DNA of 64,000 nucleotides from Talpa occidentalis (Eukaryota > Chordata > Mammalia > Eulipotyphla > Talpidae). Positions 27,665-41,570 of the stretch are shown here, in pieces. Position 1 is the stretch's first letter. Each line of letters begins with the position of its first letter. A program made the position numbers and the translations under genes. The DNA lies in NCBI RefSeq assembly GCF_014898055.3, contig NW_023604295.1, forward strand, positions 71,760,301 through 71,824,300, read 5' to 3'. The notes below the pieces were generated by a model. The model made no database searches. It had not been told where the DNA came from and saw only the letters and a list, made by a program, of their open reading frames with translations.

Positions 27665-27840
27665 GTTAAAAGTGTGTTAAGCACTTGATATATATTGCTT
27701 CAATTAATCCTCACATATTTTACCTCTATTTTACCAACAAGAAACTGAGCCTCAAGCAAGTTCAGTAACTTGTGTTGGGCTACACAGTTGGTAATTGGCA
27801 AAACTGGGTTAGAATGTAGTTGTTGGACACAAAAACCTAT
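27665..27840 (+). repeat. MIR remnant, most of the element
   Basis: gttaagcacttgatatat, caattaatcctcacatattt, aagaaactgagcctcaagca and ttggtaattggcaaaactgg follow the MIR order through the core domain. Confidence 0.65.
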
Positions 27841-28913
27841 GGAAGCACTCACTGTATTTTATTGCATTAGGTTACTTTCTCCTACTGTTTGTATTAAATG
27901 GCTCAGAAATGATGCTTATTTATATCCTATATTTGTCATTATTTCTTAGGAACTTTGAAGTTTTCAGTTATCTTTTCCACTTATGTATATTTTGTTGAAC
28001 TCCATTGAAATTGAATAATAGAGTAATTTTGGGGGAAGAGGTTCCTCTGTCCCCTAAATCAAAATTATTTATGTTCAAAACCACATGTGTTTGTAAAAAA
28101 TATTCAATCTGCATGGTCAAAACTCATTTTGGTGATAAAGTATGTGGTTAAAAGGTGAATGAATATCTTTTTTTTTTTCTTTGCAGTTCTAAATAATGGC
28201 TAGTCTTCATCATGGAATTAACAATTTCCTTGGCTATTCTAATGACACAGACAAAAAACAACAATTTTAAAGGGAGATTAGGCTAGATGTGTGGGCACAT
28301 TGTTCATCATTATTCTTTAAATGTGTACATATTTTTCATTATTATTCTTTCCTGGATTGTTGAGCAACATGATACTTTTTGGTTTGAGTTATATAGTTTT
28401 CTAAGACAGACAAAAATTCCTAATTAGGTTTGTCAAAGTATTCTATAATTTTCCTGTTTGCACCGAGAAATGTGTAGTACTCAATATCTTGTTTTATCAT
28501 TCAATTTGCTATTTACTGATGTGTGTCATCATGCATGCCTAAGAATACAGTAATAATTTACATAAAATGCATTTCAAAAAGCATAGCAATCCATTACTTA
28601 ACATGGTAGATAATATTTGAACCCCTCATCTTTTCAGTTTATTTTATTGCTGGTCTACGTTTTACAGTCTCTAATGTTGACAACCTAGGAATTAAAGTTG
28701 TAGACATTGTATTTTACCTCCTAGTCTAAAATCAGGAATCTATTGTTGAAGAAAGGAACAAATACTAGACCATATTAGAAATATACTTCAATTTTGCACT
28801 TAATTAAAATGTGTGACTGTCATTTAAACTTTTAATAAAGGTAGTATTCACAAACATGAGTGCATATGTAAGTCATGCATGAAGTTGCTTTTTTCAAGGA
28901 CAGCAAAATTTTA

Positions 28914-29177
28914 TTTTTTAAAGATTTATTTATGCATACAAGAGCTGGGGTACAGGCCAGAGGTGTGGGGGTGAGAGGACTCACCAGAGACAGAGCGGGG
29001 AACAGAACAGGCAGACTGACTGAAATACATTGCTGAGGTGAGCAGTGGGCGAGATAGTAGAGGTCTGCCTCGCCATATGGGCTGCTCCCTGGATGGCCAG
29101 GGTTTGAACTTGTGCTGCAGAGGCTGTGTATTGCTTCACAGTGTGGTGCTTAACCCCTTGTGCCACTAGGGAGGCCC
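28914..29177 (-). mobile_element. tRNA-derived SINE, older subfamily, perfect TSD
   Basis: It is flanked by a perfect 18-bp duplication, aaggacagcaaaatttta (28896-28913 and 29178-29195). In reverse it opens gggcctccctagtggcaca. Despite belonging to the older body type, its TSD is intact, so this group was still moving fairly recently. Confidence 0.95.
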
Positions 29178-31717
29178 AAGGACAGCAAAATTTTAATGTT
29201 AAGTAATGAGATGGAAAAAAAAATGCCTTCTTAAAGAAAAGTTGAGTTTGACATTCAGTATATTTGAAAACATATTTTGACTACACTCAGTAGTAAATTT
29301 TCCACTTTCATATTTCTCCTTGTTTTAATTTTATTACTGAAATAGTATTATATTGGGATTTTTTAAAAAGCTATAGTCAGAAAGAGAAAAAGCTAAATGT
29401 ATACTTTCTAATGAAAGTAATATAGTCATAAACATTATGTTGCCATAAACTAGTTTAAAATAAATCATTTAAGTATCAGAACTGATTTAAAGTGATAAGT
29501 TTTAAGTTCATTTGTATTCTAGATGGTAGATAAAGATAGAAATGCCTAAAGAAAACATGCACACACCCACCTATGCATTCATAAAATACATAGCCACATA
29601 TCACAAGTCTTTGCTGCTTGTGCATTTGGAAAGACATCATCTACAACAATGAACAGTTGTAATTAATTGGCTCAGGACAATAAATTAGACTTAATTTAGT
29701 TATAATTATAAAATGTAGGGATCCATTTTAGATGTTGTACAGATACAGCCTAAGATGTTATAGAGTGTAACTAACAAATTCACTTCATGAAACATAAAAT
29801 GGTAAAGATTATTTGAGAATATTGAGGCAAGTCCTGTGCTGGGTAGTTATTTTTTAATGGTTAAAAACAAAACTACTCTTGTTTTCTGTAAATCATTCTT
29901 ACTCTAGCAGTTGTTTATGAACAGTTACTCCAAATTTTGTACCTCCTATTTTCTGCCTTAGAGACAGAGTTCCAATAATGGAATTACTTAGCTCCCAGAA
30001 GTTATTATAGTCATAATAACATGAGTGGGTTGAATAAAGAATCAGATCCAAAAATAAAGTTCTAAATGCATATATACTAGCATGTATATTTTTTCACATT
30101 TCATCATGTCTTCAGTTGTTATGTGTCTCACAATGGCTGTCATGAGAATGCTATTACTACCATAAAGTCATTCATCTTAAAATCTGCGGTGTCTAAGATT
30201 GAAAGATACATAGTAACTTACCAGCTTTGCCATCTTTATGGGCATCTAGTCACTGGAGAACCCATTTTATTCTCATCCAATTTGAAACCTCAGTGGTTGT
30301 ACCTTACAATAAATTTCCTTAGCTTCATCAGCTGGACTGAATTGAGTTTAGTGTAGAATGATATAAATGATAGCACTTCTTACATCAAAATCCTTATACT
30401 TTGAACAGACACTTTATCAAGTGGCTGAGCAAACACAGCAGCTTTTGAAGTATTTGAAGAGCCATTGAATTTAAGAGTCTTCATGCCTTCACTATTCTTT
30501 AATCTTATTAGTACGGGTCTTCAGAACATGATTCTTTCTTGGTTCAAATTTAAGGACTTAGATTGTAAAATAATGCCTAAAACTTCTTATCTACTCAACC
30601 TGTTGATATATCAAATACTTAGGAAGCTCTTCAATTTAAACTCTATGATCATATTTTTAAATGATATCTAAAATGGATAGGGTGCTACTTGATCTCTTTA
30701 AAAAAAAAATGTTGATTAAATGATTCTCTAATTTTATCATTCTTTCCTACTATATATTTACAAAATGAGCAAGGTAAGGTTTTGGCCCAATATTTTGTAT
30801 TCACTGACCAAATGAACCTAAAAAACAAAGAAGGATCTAGAATAAATACAGTAGGTCTCAGATATTCTGGGTCCATAATAAATGGTAAGAATTCAGTACT
30901 CTAATACCAATCTTTAAAATTATAATCAAGTTAATCTTTTAGATTAAATTCACTTTATCTGCTTTTCTAATTTTTGTTTTCTCATGTCATGCTCTTTCTG
31001 GCCTCTATACATTTAGAATCTTACCATTAGAATTAAACAAGAATCTGCATATACAAACACTCTGCCTGATATTCAGCATAAAATGGGTACCCATTAATAG
31101 AGAATAGGGTATTAGGATGTATATTTGACTTGTGTGGACACCCCAACTCTGCCATTAAACTGGTGGTATGCCTTTGTGGTGCACACCCCATTGTAAATTC
31201 TATGACTTTTTAAATGAATCTGCATTTATTAATCAAAAAATGTGCATTCTTTGAAATACAGTATCAAATGTGTTTAATAACAGTCTTTAGATCCCCAGCC
31301 CCTTATAATAACAAAATTATTGAGTAAAACCCTTATAATAACACATCTACTGTGAACCCACAGGATGGACATTATTACATCTGATGATATACTTGCTTGC
31401 TTTAGCCACTACTACCAATACTCATTGTTGCTAACCAGTAATTTCATAATTGATACTCCATTTCAAAAGATTTCAGAAGTGTTCTAGGACATCCTTTAAA
31501 TTACATTGTCATGGTTTCTTTGCAAATTTGTACAAGTATTTAGTTAACTAAGATGAAGGACAAAAGCTAGCCTTTTGATAATTCTTTCATTCCACAATGG
31601 TTCATTTATTTAGTATGTCTCTATTTGCACTATCCGTATTTCACCATTACACAAATTGGTGTGCGCAAATCACTTTCACCTCTATTGAGGGATTTTCGTG
31701 CCCATTAGTCATCTTTT

Positions 31718-31993
31718 TTTTTGTTTGTTTTAAGATTTATTTATCTGTGCATACAATAGCTGGAACACAGGCCAGAGGTGTGGTGGGTGAGAGGAATCAC
31801 CAGTGACAGAGCAGGGAACAGAACAGTCAGACTGACCAAAATACACTGCTGAGGGGAGCAGCAGGTGAGACAGTAGAGGTCTGCCTTGCCATGTGGGCTG
31901 CTCCCTGGACGGCCAGGGATTGAGCTCTTGCTGCAGAGGCTGCGGATTGCTTCATAGTGGGGTGGTTAACCTCTTGTGCCACCAGGGAGGCCC
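31718..31993 (-). mobile_element. tRNA-derived SINE, older subfamily, TSD
   Basis: A 16-bp TSD with one mismatch, cc[a/g]ttagtcatctttt, lies at 31702-31717 and 31994-32009. In reverse it opens ggggcctccctggtggca. Confidence 0.93.
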
Positions 31994-33143
31994 CCGTTAG
32001 TCATCTTTTGAATCTCAATCTCTCTCACTCTTTCAACTTCTCACTGTCCAGCTCTCCTTTTTGTTCTCTCATTCTCTCTCCTTTAAGCACTTATATGCTA
32101 ATTATCTGTTTTAAAGTGAACCAGAGAAAACTGATCTGAATGACTCAATTGAGCCACTACTCCCAGCAAATGTTCTTTCTTTATCCAGAGTTAGGCATAA
32201 AAATGATGAATTATTGTTTTCTTACCTGTGTGTACTTCTAATATAATACATTTTTTTTGCTATAATAAGAATATACAAGCATTTCTGAGATTAAAGAAAA
32301 CACAAAGCACTCGAACCTATCTGTATCTCTTCTTAGGCTAGACAAAATTAGTAAGTCTAAGTACAGGTGTGTATTTATGAATATGTAAACTTAGCTCTTG
32401 TTTTCTTGTAAGAATGAAATTGAAAACATGGTCAAGAACTCTATGCAAAATCAAATGTTAAATTGTAGCAGGTGATGACTGCCACAGGAACCCATTCGGT
32501 GCATGTTGGATAATATGTTCATTTGATCTTTTGAATTAGTAGCTGTGTAGCTGGAATGAGAAAGTGAACAACTTTGTTCTGTATCCTTCACACCACACAT
32601 GGGTACTTTGTTTACTCCTGTGTTCCTTACTTTAGTAACCAGGATCTTAAAAAGAGATGGGGAAGGAGTAAAAGCAAGTATCAAATGAGAAATGATCAAA
32701 GGTTCTGGAATGCTTACTATGTTTGTGGTATATGTAGAAGGTGCATAGAAATAGCATAGCTATTATTAGATATTTGAAAGGTTACTGTATTTGAGCTTTT
32801 CAAAAATAGCTTTCCTAAGTAGGAATAGTCTAAAGGAGTCAAATTTCTGTTTGCAATAGAGAATTTCTAACAAATAGAATGGGTTGTATTAAGGGAAAAG
32901 TAGATTCTCCATTAATATATTCAGTCCTAGACTAGTTCATGTGATGAGCTGTGATCGAAGGATAATAAGGATCCCATAGGAAGGGACATGAACTACATAA
33001 GCTATAAAACCCTTACCAAATGGGAGAATCTCTGAAATAATAGAAAATAAATGAGAACAAGTGCACAATGATTTAAGTGTTCAAAATACTTTTAAATTGC
33101 TAGACACGTTAGTGTGTCTCATTCAAAACTTGAACTGTTGTGA

Positions 33144-33346
<203 letters not shown>

Positions 33347-33999
33347 TAACTCTTCAACAAGTAAGTGAATGGAAAAAAGAGGGGGGAATGGAAGGAATAC
33401 TGCAATAAGAAAGACAGATGCAGGTGATGCTGAACTGAACTGGATTTTGGAAAAGTTAATAGTAAGGGATATTAGCAGACAGTTGGGAAAATTGGAATAT
33501 TAGTAGGATTAAAATTTATTTCTCAAAAAATAAGAGGAAGGCCATTTTTTGATTTTTCTTTTTATTATAAATATTTCTATTTTAAGGCAACAATTTACTT
33601 TCCTCTTGTTCTTGCTTTCTCTGTAATACTTTACATCAAGCAGCTTTCTACATTATTGGATATCTAATGAAGTTTAATTTAAAACACCTTAAAAGGATCA
33701 ATAGCATATATGTATTTTTATCAGTTAATCAGTGGAAGACTAAATTCATTCTAGTAATAAAATTCCTTGATTCATATTGCTGAGGAGAGCATGATCTATT
33801 GTACCTACTTTTAAATATGTGATGTAACAAATAAAAGAATATTGCTTTAAACTACTAGGTTTAAAGTCTTTTAAATATGTAGAATTTAGAATTGTTATAT
33901 ATTTAGGGAAATTCTTCTTTTAATTTATGACCAGATAATAAGATTAAGTCCATATCTACATTATTTCTTTTTTCCTAACTATTTTCATGCCTATGCCTG

Positions 34000-34050
34000 C
34001 TCTCTCTCTCTCTCTAGCTCTCACTCTCGCTCTCGCTCTCTCTCTCCTCT
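34000..34050. repeat. (CT)n-rich simple repeat
   Basis: Runs of ctctctct with ctcgctctcgct interruptions form a pyrimidine strand tract of about 50 bp. Confidence 0.9.
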
Positions 34051-34896
34051 TTCTGTTTCTCTGTATTCAATATGCATTTCATATTTTACCATGGAAAGTC
34101 TTGGATTAAGATTTCTTTCACTTTCATAAAGCCAGGATATGTCTAACAAATGTATAGCTTTGCCATAGCTGTTAAATTTTCTAATATTTCAAATATTTAG
34201 GTATAAATGAAGCATGAGATTCTGTGGGTCCATCAATTTTCGACTGCATTCCCAACTAATATTGCGGGACCAACACCTTACTTTGTAAGCTGCTCAATTG
34301 TGTCCCAAACTAATATAGAAAAGACAGTGGCATAAAAGAAACAAACAAACAAAAAAATGGGCCAGAACACGATTGAGATGTTGAATAGAGGCTGCAAGGA
34401 AAGTGACCATAGGAGACTTAACTGTACTCTATGTGTTTGTGATATCCTTGATGATATTAATATAGCTTTGGGTATAGATATAGACACATGTATTTTTAAG
34501 AGGGAAGGCTCAAGCTGCTAGCAGGTTCTTTCAAAGGGTGATTACTATAGTTTATTAGAACATCCAAATTTGACTTGTAAAATTAGATTGATACAAGTAG
34601 TTTCTAAAATGAATAATAGAAGTATCTTAAAGCTGAGAAATTTTCAGAAGAGTTTTAGAGACCTAAGGGGTAGGGAAGATGGTTCAGCTCTCAAAGTGGA
34701 GTCATAGGGAAGTGGCAACCAAATGCAAGAAAGGTGAACTGGAACCAGTTGAACTTGACTGGACGGGTCTGAAAGACTCAAATGGCAATATTCTCACGTA
34801 ACCAGCTTCCCTAAAGGCTCACACTTCCAAAGAGGGTTCTGTTAGGGAGGGGGTGTTGTTGTATAGTGAAAAGACCAAAAAAAAGGTCATGGCATG

Positions 34897-35166
34897 GGCC
34901 TCCCTGGTGGCGCAGGCGGTTGAGCGCTGCACTGTGAAGCTGTCCACAGCCTCTGCAGTGCAGGTTCCATCCCAGCTGGCCAGCGAGAATCCCACATGTT
35001 GAGGCAGACCTCACCTGCCTCGCCCGCTGCTCCCCTCAGCAGTGTATTTCGTCAGTCTGCCTGTTCTGTTCCCCGCTCTGCCTCTGGCGAATCCTCTCAC
35101 CCTCCCATGCATATGGCCTGTACCCCAGTTCTTGTATAAATAAATAAATCCTAAAAAAAAAAAATT
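34897..35166 (+). mobile_element. tRNA-derived SINE, older subfamily
   Basis: Head ggcctccctggtggcgcag and the older body with tatttcgtcagtctgcctg. The TSD gtcatggca is at 34886-34894 and 35167-35175. Confidence 0.92.
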
Positions 35167-35189
35167 GTCATGGCAAAGAAGTTGGGATA

Positions 35190-35345
35190 GATGCTCCAAT
35201 CTACTATGTACTGGTTGTGGGGCCTTGAGTAATTTAATCTTTTGTTGCCCCAGTTTCTCGGATCTGTTTAAAGAGGACTCATAATAATATCATCCCTCCA
35301 ACTAGAGATTCTTCAGAGAAATAAATTCATGAACAGTGCCACACT
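35190..35345 (+). repeat. MIR remnant
   Basis: ttgtggggccttgagtaatt, gttgccccagtttctcggat and gaggactcataataatatca follow the MIR core. The SINE at 34897 lies just upstream. Confidence 0.55.
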
Positions 35346-35816
35346 TTTGGAAACAGCTAAATTTAATTGCACATGTATTTTAAAGTTAATATTGTCTTGG
35401 TTATTCAATAATTCAGTATTTTAAGCATGTCGAGACACAAAGTACCCTGAGAACACACAAAGATCCACTCTCCTCTTTGGAGAAATTATAACCATAGATG
35501 AGGGCTCACTGTCTTTGAGGGCTGGTAGAAAATATTCTGGCATCCTTTTGATTTTACATGAGCAAAAATATTCTGTCGTAAGTAAGTCAACTAACCAGTG
35601 TCAGCCGCAGTCTGGAGATTACTTCTCAAGTACTAATTGAATTGATCTTACAAAAGGGAATGTGCACTTCTAAATTAGCAGTTGGAATGGTCTTGATAAC
35701 AGGTAGAGCAATATAGCACAGCAAGCACATGAGAAATTGCATAGAGCTTAACTATTGCCTGTAATGGAATTCTGACCCAACTCGGTCAGAAAGGCGAAGA
35801 TTAGCCCTGTCTTTCC

Positions 35817-35838
35817 AGCAGCAGCAGCAGCAGCAGCT
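35817..35838. repeat. (CAG)6-type trinucleotide run
   Basis: ccagcagcagcagcagcag continues to agctgg. It is intronic in GBE1 and has no coding context. Confidence 0.9.
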
Positions 35839-36742
35839 GGTTTTTGATGACTCCAGGTGCTACTGAACTTACTCATTTACATAAGTCTTTAGGTGCCAGA
35901 TGAAATGATCACCCAAATAGAGCAGAAGATCTAAGAAGACAGGTTTCCTTCTTGCCAGTTATCCTTCTGAGAGCCAGAGGAAAAACTATATTATAAAAAC
36001 ATATCTATTATAAGAATATAACTGTGAAGGCTCATTATCATGGAACTGCTTCTAAAAGTAATTCACATGTGCTTGGGACCAATCAGGGTTCTTGAATATG
36101 ACCCTAAGTGCTGTAGGTCTCACTCCATCACTGATGATAACACTTCTGTCTCTCACATGCCCAGATTAAGCAGTGGGAGGAGTGAGCAAAATAAAAATTC
36201 CGTATTCCATGAAATTTCTGCCCCTCATAGCCAGTACACTGCATTTGCTAAAGCTTAATTTGCAAGCTCAATAATCCAAAGGATCTGCTGAATAAGTGTC
36301 AAATCTGTTTTCAAAGATAGCAACAAACAGAGCCCAAAGGAATCTCAAAATAGCTATACATGCTGCAGCATCAGCAGGTACAGTTCCAGTGTAGCCTTTA
36401 TGTGCTCCATCAGTTGAAACTGTGAAACCAGAAGAGCACTGCATATGTACTACCTTTGAAAGTTATTGCTAAGGTCAGAGTATCTCGCAAATGCTGAGAA
36501 GTGATAGGGCAGAACTTCTCCATTCCACTTTACTGGCAGTTATTGGAAACTTGAATTTACATAATCATGTCTGTATGTTTTGATGTCTGATGTAGAAATT
36601 TATATGTTAACTTACATGTTTATCTGTGTGCTAGAATATTCGATAGCACAAATGGAGAGCAGAGGTTATTGAAGCTGAAGTGAGTTAGTTTCCAGTGGTA
36701 AACTACAGGAATACATTTTCCTAAGAGGAAAATGTGAAGAAG

Positions 36743-37006
36743 GTCCTCCCTGGTGGCATAAGGGGTTAAGATGCAACCTATGAAGCTGTCTGCAGCCACT
36801 GCAGCACAAGTTCGATCCTCAGCCAGGGAGCAACCCACATGGCACAGCAGACCTCTCCTGACTCGCCTGCTGTTCCCTTCAGCAGTATATTTCAGTCAGT
36901 CCACCTGTTCTGTCCCCCACTCTGTCTCTGGTGAATCCTCTCACCTCCCATACCTCTGTCCTGTACCCCAGTTCTTGTATGCATAAATAAATAAATCTTT
37001 AAAAAA
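36743..37006 (+). mobile_element. tRNA-derived SINE, older subfamily
   Basis: Head gtcctccctggtggcataag, B-box-like agttcgatcct, body tatttcagtcagtccacctg and tail gcataaataaataaatc. It lies 87 bp upstream of a minus-strand SINE, making an inverted pair. Confidence 0.9.
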
Positions 37007-37092
37007 GTGAATAAAACAATACTTTTAATACTTATTACATTGCTCTGAGGAAATATATGTATATGTACAACTGGGAAATATACACTGTTAGA

Positions 37093-37362
37093 ATTTTTTT
37101 AAAGATTTATTTATTTATGCATACAAGAACCGGGGTACAGGTCAGAGGTATGGGGGGTGAGAGGATTCACCAGAGACAGGGTGGGGAGCAAAACAGGAGA
37201 ACTGAACTGAAATAAACTGCTGAGACGGGCAGCAAGTGAGGCAGGAGAGGTCTGCTGTGCCATGTGGGTCACCTCCCCGGCCAGGGATTGAACTCATGCT
37301 GCAGTGGTTGCAGATAACTTTGTAGTGCTGCAGCGTAACCCCTTGGGCCACCAGGGAGGCCC
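37093..37362 (-). mobile_element. tRNA-derived SINE, older subfamily
   Basis: In reverse it opens agggcctccctggtggcc and ends with aaataaataaatc. It faces the plus copy at 36743 tail to tail, so the intronic transcript could fold the two into a long imperfect duplex. Confidence 0.9.
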
Positions 37363-38539
37363 TACTTTTGCCAAATTTAAATAGGTCTAAGAAAATTAAA
37401 AATTAGCCTTTAAATTATTTTTATTTAAGATTATTTTAACTAGGTAGATTAGCTTGCATTTTGACGTAATAAATGAATTGGACTATACTATGGTATTCTG
37501 ATTCCTTGTGAAGAGTTGAATATGAATATAGCTGGAAAAATTAAATTGATGGCCATGTACTATACTATCTCATGGATCCTTGATGTAATCTTAGCTATAA
37601 CATATTTACAATTTAATGCCTAATAAATTGGTATCATTGATACAAATATCAATATATATTATCTGTGACATGCTGGCTAGATGATTTCCATATACAGGCA
37701 CTTACATATAGGTTGTTTATATTTAAGTATACTGATATATTTATGTTCAAGTCTACTTAAATGATGTTCTTATTTTTTCTCCTGCTCTATAAATCAAAGC
37801 TATTTTTAGAATTAAAATTATAAAATGAGAGTTACAGATCCAATACTTAGTGCTAAATTATAGGGCCCCCAAATTGTTCATGTCTGTAATGTCTCATCAT
37901 AAGGATTAGTTCTGATTATCTTAAGTCCTTTAATATAATTGGTAGTCATTTCCTAATCACTAAGAAAATTGATTTATATACTCAGAATCTAATAAAGAAG
38001 AAAACTCAAAATTTCATAGATAGCCATATTTAAGAAAAATCACTTGCTTGGGGAAATTATTTCATGTTGCATACACTGCAAGGACTCTAGAGCAACATAA
38101 ACACATTCTGGTAATTAACACTGCAGTGAAAATATATAATTACACAATATTCCTGTTAATGATATTACACAATTATCAACTGAAGGTTTTTAAGCAGATA
38201 ATATTAAGAGGTCTCACAGTGTGTCTGGAATTGGCATCATAAAGCTCCTTATATAAAATGACCAGCATTATGTAGTGAGAGTTCTTGGAGCATTTTTTTA
38301 ACCATTAAATGTTAAGAAGAAACTCAATGCATATACTGTAAACCTTAAACTTTTTAAGTCATATTTTTTGTTTTACTCTTAAATTTAGACTAGCTAAAAT
38401 AGCAAACAATCACAAAGTAAGATTGTTTCTAAATTAACAGTTTTATTATTATGTATAGTTCATTAATAAAACCATTATGAGATTTTGAATTAAACTATTG
38501 ACACCTCGATACAAACAAATTAAAAATGAATAAAATTAG

Positions 38540-38823
38540 GGCCTCTCCGGTGGCGCAGCGGTTGAGCGCTGGGTTGCGAAGCTGACCGCGGCCTCTGTGG
38601 CGCCAGTTCGATCCCCGGCTGCTCCCTGGCCACCAGAGGAGGGTCCCACATGGTGCGCAGACCTCTCCTGCCGCCCGCTGCTCCCCTCAGCAGTGTACTT
38701 CGGTCCTTCTGCCTGCTCTGCTCCCCGCTCTGGCGAATTCTCTCACCCTCCTGCGCTTCTGACTGTACCCAGTGCATATATAAACAAACAAACAAATAAA
38801 TAAATGATAAATAAATAAATAAA
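38540..38823 (+). mobile_element. tRNA-derived SINE, younger subfamily, perfect TSD
   Basis: Near-consensus head (tggcgcagcggttgagcgct) and B-box agttcgatccc. The 3' body has a small deletion of the ggctct unit. The 18-bp TSD taaaaatgaataaaatta at 38521-38538 and 38824-38841 is perfect. Confidence 0.95.
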
Positions 38824-39826
38824 TAAAAATGAATAAAATTAAAGAAAAAATAAAGCAATAGATACCACAGTGGCTTGTGGTGCAAATAAGAGATTGACTC
38901 AGCTCTTCCCTGATCGATACCACGCCATACATTTGGACTTATCGGAAACCTTCTATCTGCATATAGGACTGTATAGGATAAGAGAAATATCTTTAATGTA
39001 AAGAGAACTGAAATTTTCTGTTCAGTTTCTCATGCTACTGACAAATTTCAGGTTGTCTTTTATTTTAGGTTGTCCATAATACATCAGATCCTCCCCACTA
39101 GTTAATTATACCTGGTATCTGTGATCTCCCAAACTAAACGTATAGGCTGGATCAAGTACCTGACACATTATTTTGGAGGATAAGGCGCTGTCTTGATTTG
39201 TGCCTGCTTGTCTAAGACTTGTAGAGGGAGTTAGTTGAATCTGACTGCTGGTTCTTTTAGTTCTCCTTTTTTTAGAATTGTGTTGCTTTAGATTGTAACT
39301 TGATTATGGAAATAATCATTTCATTACACCAGATCTACCTGGATCATTGGTAATATCCATGTTTTGTTCATGAGTACCTTCAGCTTCCTTTTGTTGAAAC
39401 AGTCTCATACATCTTACCCGTCATAATCAGAAAATATTGAATAAAAGGGATTGTGTTAGCCATTAAATTCTGATGTTTAAAAGCTGTATTTAAAACAATG
39501 TGTAAATTATCGGGAAACAGATTTGTGGCATTGAAAATACATGGTTTCCCCACACCTTATCACTGCAAGGATATAAAATTTATCTTTCAGAAGCACTGGA
39601 TTGTAAATGAGACTATAAGTCAGAAACTATTCGCACATGTGAAATTTTTCTTAGATTATGATACATATTTCCTCAATAATTATTACCTTTTAATTGAAGA
39701 TTGGAAAAGCTATTCTCTAGCTATTCTGGTCATAAAATAATTTTCTTGAAATGCCACCATTTTAAAACTGCTTTAATCTTTAAGGTTCAAAGCTAAGCAG
39801 CTTTAGTGTGTCAGGTATTTTTAAGA

Positions 39827-40057
39827 GTCTCACTCATAGCAGGAATCTAGAAAACTTAAATAAGGGACCAGGAAAATGAATAACTATAAAAAAGTAAAAA
39901 TCAAAATCAACAGAAAACTATGAACCAGAGACACTTTTTGGGGGGTGGGGGACGAGAGGGGAGGAATTGGGGTCAGAATGGGGGGTTGCAATTGTAGGGG
40001 GAATATAAAAATAAAATTTATTATTAAAAAAAATAAATAAATAAAATAAAATAAAAT
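39827..40057 (+). mobile_element. LINE-1, extreme 5' truncation (3'UTR only)
   Basis: It begins gtctcactcatagcaggaa at the very end of ORF2 and continues through aaaacttaaataagggacca, the G-rich block at about 39939-39966 and an A/AAAT tail. Only ~231 bp remain, with no coding capacity. I found no clear TSD. Confidence 0.9.
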
Positions 40058-40201
40058 GGCTAAAACCACCAGTGGGGGGTGGGGGAAAGAGTTGTAAGAG
40101 TTCTTTCTCAAAGAAGCCTCGAGGGAAAACATTGTATTCATATGTAATATTGAGATGCTCTGGACACGAAATAGTCTCATTCAATGAAAATTGACTTTTC
40201 T

Positions 40202-41570
40202 AGCAATATACAGATTCAATGCTATTCCAATCAAAATCTCAATGGCATTCTTCAAAGAAATAGAACAATTATTGATGAAATTCATATGGAATCACCAAAA
40301 ACCCCGAATAGCCAAAGCTCTACTGAAAAAAAAAGAAGGAAATGGAGGCATCACACTCCCAGACTTCAAACTCTACTACAAAGCCATAATCATCAAAACT
40401 GCATGGTATTGGAACAAGAACAGACATACAGACCAATGGAATCGAATAGAAAATCCAGAAATAAACCCACAGATTTATGGTCAACTAATCTTTGACAAAG
40501 GAGCAAAGACTATGCATTGGAGCAAAGAAAGTTTGTTCAATAAATGGTGCTGGGAAAACTGGGTCGCTACATGCAAAAGAATGAAGCTTGACCACTACCT
40601 CACACCATACACAAAAATCAACTCAAAATGGATTAAAGAACTAGACATAAGACCTGAAACCATAAAATACATAGAAGGAAATATAGGCGAAACACTACGG
40701 GATTTGCACATCAAAGACATCTTTACAGACACATCACCCAAAGCAGTGATAGTGAAGAGAAAGATAAACAGCTGGGACTACATCAAATTAAAGAGCTTCT
40801 GCACAGCAAAAGAGACAATAACAAAAACAAAGAGAAACCCCACCAACTGGGAGAACATTTTTGCACCCAACACTAATGATAAAGGACTGATCACAAAAAT
40901 CTGCAAAGAGCTGATGAGACTCAGCAACAACAAAGAAAATAATCCAGTCAAAAAATGGGCAGAAGAGCTAAAAAGAAACTTCTCTGAAGAGGAAATGCAA
41001 ATGGCCAACAGACATATGAAAAAATGTTCAACATCACTTGTAATCAGGGAAATGCAAATCAAAACTACCATGAGATACCATCTCACACCAGTGAGAATGG
41101 CACATATTAAAAAAACTAGCAACAACAAATGCTGGCGAGGATGTGGAGAAAAAGGAACTCTTGTGCACTGTTGGTGGGAGTGCAAACTGGTCCAACCACT
41201 ATGGAGAGCTGTGTGGAGATTTCTGGACCTACTAAACATAGAGCTTCCATATGATCCAGCAATTCCACTCCTAGGTATTTACCCAAAGGACACAGAAACA
41301 TCAATTCCAAAGAGCACCTGCACTCCTATGTTTATAGCAGCACTGTTTACAATAGCTAAGCTTTGGAAACAACCCAAATGCCCAAAAATAGATGACTGGA
41401 TCAAGAAGATGTGGTACATATATACCATGGAATATTACTCAGCATTCAAAAAAGATAAACACATGCAATTTGCAGCAACATGGATGGCACTGGAAGGGAT
41501 CATGCTCAGCGAAATAAGCCAAAAAGAAAAAGAAAAATACCGGATGGTCTCACTCATAGCAGGAATCTAG
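40202..41570 (+). pseudogene. L1 ORF2 C-terminal half, open but lacking RT core
   Basis: A frame of about 455 residues without a stop begins in the region just after the reverse transcriptase core ([15 protein letters not shown]). It passes through the thumb-like and C-terminal segments ([27 protein letters not shown]) and ends in the cysteine-containing tail ([18 protein letters not shown]) and [10 protein letters not shown]. The endonuclease and the catalytic FADD motif are missing because of 5' truncation. It is therefore not autonomous. The uninterrupted frame points to recent insertion from an active source. Confidence 0.92.

Noticed and set aside
38540..38612. tRNA-like sequence with A- and B-box
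   Set aside because: It is the head of a SINE with body and tail, not a folded functional tRNA gene; the same applies to the other copies.
40778..41239. 153-residue minus-strand open frame
   Set aside because: Antisense shadow of the L1 ORF2 at 40202-41570. The matching antisense frame recurs in the L1 at 49960-50421.
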